This document shows positions 31,427 to 32,274 of a DNA stretch of 32,274 bases, in pieces. The translations under genes and the position numbers were made by a program. Numbering within the stretch: the stretch's first letter is position 1; every line of letters starts with the position of its first letter. The DNA comes from CAZZKE01 sp964655005 (GTDB lineage Bacteria > Pseudomonadota > Alphaproteobacteria > Rhodospirillales > JABHCV01), in contig CAZZKE010000028.1 of assembly GCA_964655005.1 (NCBI GenBank), positions 1 to 32,274 of the forward strand, in the 5' to 3' direction. The notes beneath the pieces were generated by a model, which was given only the letters and a program-made list of their open reading frames with translations, made no database searches and was not told the origin of the DNA.

Positions 31427-31445
31427 GGACGGCAGGGGACCGTCC
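31427..31445. other. Small hairpin in the gap between converging genes
   Basis: GGACGG pairs with CCGTCC around a 7-base loop. There is no T-run on either strand. It lies in the 209-base gap (31350-31558) between the response regulator and lolA; apart from the terminator nothing else is recognised there. Confidence 0.3.
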
Positions 31446-31558
31446 GGGGTCAGGCGCTCTCGGTATTTCCCCGGCGATGGGGGCATCGGTCAGGGTATGT
31501 CGCGAATGACCCGGTGATTTATTTGGGTACGGCAACCAGGAAATTCAACTAAAAAAAG

Positions 31559-32200
31559 TTATTTCAGGTCCTGATTGTTGCTTCCCGGCTGTTCGACGAC
31601 AAACAAACTGTTATCGACGGCGACGCCATAGCGGCTGGACAGCAGCGACACCGATGTTCTGATCCCTTGCGGATCGACCACGATCCATTTCTTCAGGGCC
31701 ATCGGCTTGTCGCTGAAAACCAGCGTCATCGAACCTTCGTCCGGATCCTTGCCGATGACGGTGACGCCGATGGCGGCGGGGCCGCGTTCGATGCCGGTGA
31801 CCCGCACGTCGCCATCGAAAAATGACATCCTGTCCCGCACGATAATGCCGGCGGGGGTCGAATCGAGCGGCAGGTACGAGATTTGACCCAGTTCCAGGTC
31901 CTTGTAGATCAGCCAGACGCCATCGGCGACAATCAGCATTTGCGCCGGCGGATCATAATCGAGCCGCATTTTGCCCGGCCGCGACAGGGTCAGGGAACCT
32001 TCCGCATAGGAGCCGTTCGACGAAACCTGCAGGAACCGGGATTTCAGGGTGCTGATGCTGTTCAGGTAATTTTCGATTCGGGTCAGATCGGCCCGGTCGG
32101 CGGCGGTCAGCGCCATTGGCTTGAGTTCCGCCGCGCTTGGGCCCGTCGCAATTATCAGGCAGACAAGCGTCGCGACAATCCATTTAATACCAAGGATCAC
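31559..32200 (-). CDS. lolA: LolA-like periplasmic lipoprotein carrier
   Basis: A 213-residue protein if started at the GTG 32200-32198. This gives a good signal peptide, ILGIKWIVATLVCLIIATG followed by PSAA and a likely cleavage after Ala. The mature part shows the LolA pattern: LTRIENYLNSISTLKSRFLQ, GSLTLSRPGKMRLDYDPP with the usual 'G.l...RPGk.r..Y..P', and MLIVADGVWLIYKDLELGQ. LolA carries outer-membrane lipoproteins across the periplasm. The frame stays open upstream to the window edge (with a TTG at 32260), so a longer start cannot be ruled out. The GTG coincides with the end of a long inverted repeat. The gene is not part of the glycan locus. Confidence 0.82.
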   Translation of the reverse strand: MILGIKWIVATLVCLIIATGPSAAELKPMALTAADRADLTRIENYLNSISTLKSRFLQVSSNGSYAEGSLTLSRPGKMRLDYDPPAQMLIVADGVWLIYKDLELGQISYLPLDSTPAGIIVRDRMSFFDGDVRVTGIERGPAAIGVTVIGKDPDEGSMTLVFSDKPMALKKWIVVDPQGIRTSVSLLSSRYGVAVDNSLFVVEQPGSNNQDLK

Positions 32201-32274
32201 TGATAAAGACCCATTGAGACGGCTTTGCTCCTGCCCGACGGGGCGCTGAGAGAATCTCAATGAGTCTTTATCAG
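32200..32274. repeat. Near-perfect 20-bp inverted repeat at the lolA start
   Basis: The arms at 32200-32219 and 32255-32274 are reverse complements at 19 of 20 positions, separated by 35 bases that contain a smaller GCCC-GACG-GGGC stem. On the minus strand the one mismatch is a G-U pair, so an RNA read toward lolA would form an uninterrupted hairpin. The right arm touches the window edge and may go on. Confidence 0.75.

Noticed and set aside
1..32274. CRISPR array, tRNA, rRNA, insertion sequence or prophage genes
   Set aside because: No regularly spaced repeats, cloverleaf-like genes, transposase or phage proteins were seen on either strand.

Overview
The window looks like a chromosomal segment of an alphaproteobacterium, most likely Rhodospirillales-like. 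This is inferred from the high-G+C coding style of most genes, the RibA form with a degenerate N-terminal domain, and an OmpR-type response regulator facing a LolA-like gene. No rRNA, tRNA, CRISPR array or transposase is visible. All genes but one read on the minus strand, so transcription runs from high to low coordinates and the window is described in that direction.

Right edge (32274-29302): a LolA-like periplasmic carrier whose start lies at a near-perfect 20-bp inverted repeat, a two-way terminator, the only plus-strand gene (response regulator), then ribA, whose stop overlaps the start of a polytopic membrane protein resembling an O-antigen or polysaccharide polymerase.

Regulatory head of the surface-glycan locus (27962-24920): a short pyruvate kinase-like gene and an APS kinase (cysC), then a winged-helix regulator and a NusG/RfaH-type antiterminator. 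The promoters of the kinase pair and of the regulator share one layout: TTGACG, an 18-bp spacer holding a GTTCA-N5-TGAAC palindrome, and a TAnTGT -10. Between the antiterminator gene and pseB lies a hairpin followed by GCGGTAGCGTG, an 11-base match to the enterobacterial ops element that recruits RfaH.

Nonulosonate module (24919-12578): pseB, pseC, a sulfotransferase, an spsF-type cytidylyltransferase, the amidotransferase set pseA/hisH/hisF for an acetamidino group, a large GT-B-like protein, a PseG-PseH fusion, a methyltransferase, a PIG-L deacetylase and pseI. These are tightly packed, mostly with ATGA or TGATG overlaps. Together they predict a CMP-activated pseudaminic acid derivative carrying acetamidino and possibly methyl or sulfate groups.

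Second sugar module (12581-5521): a second large GT-B-like protein, a GmhA-type isomerase fused to a KdsC-type phosphatase, a NeuB-family synthase without SAF domain, a B12-binding radical SAM protein, a second SpsF-like cytidylyltransferase and a zinc-ribbon methyltransferase. This set could make a second, different ulosonic acid.

Left end (5477-1): a clearly A+T-richer block with a GNAT acyltransferase, asparagine synthase-like amidotransferase, acyl-adenylating ligase, acyl carrier protein, an isocitrate lyase/PEP-mutase family enzyme and the start of a DegT-like aminotransferase. It looks like an acquired cassette that builds or attaches an unusual acyl or amide group.
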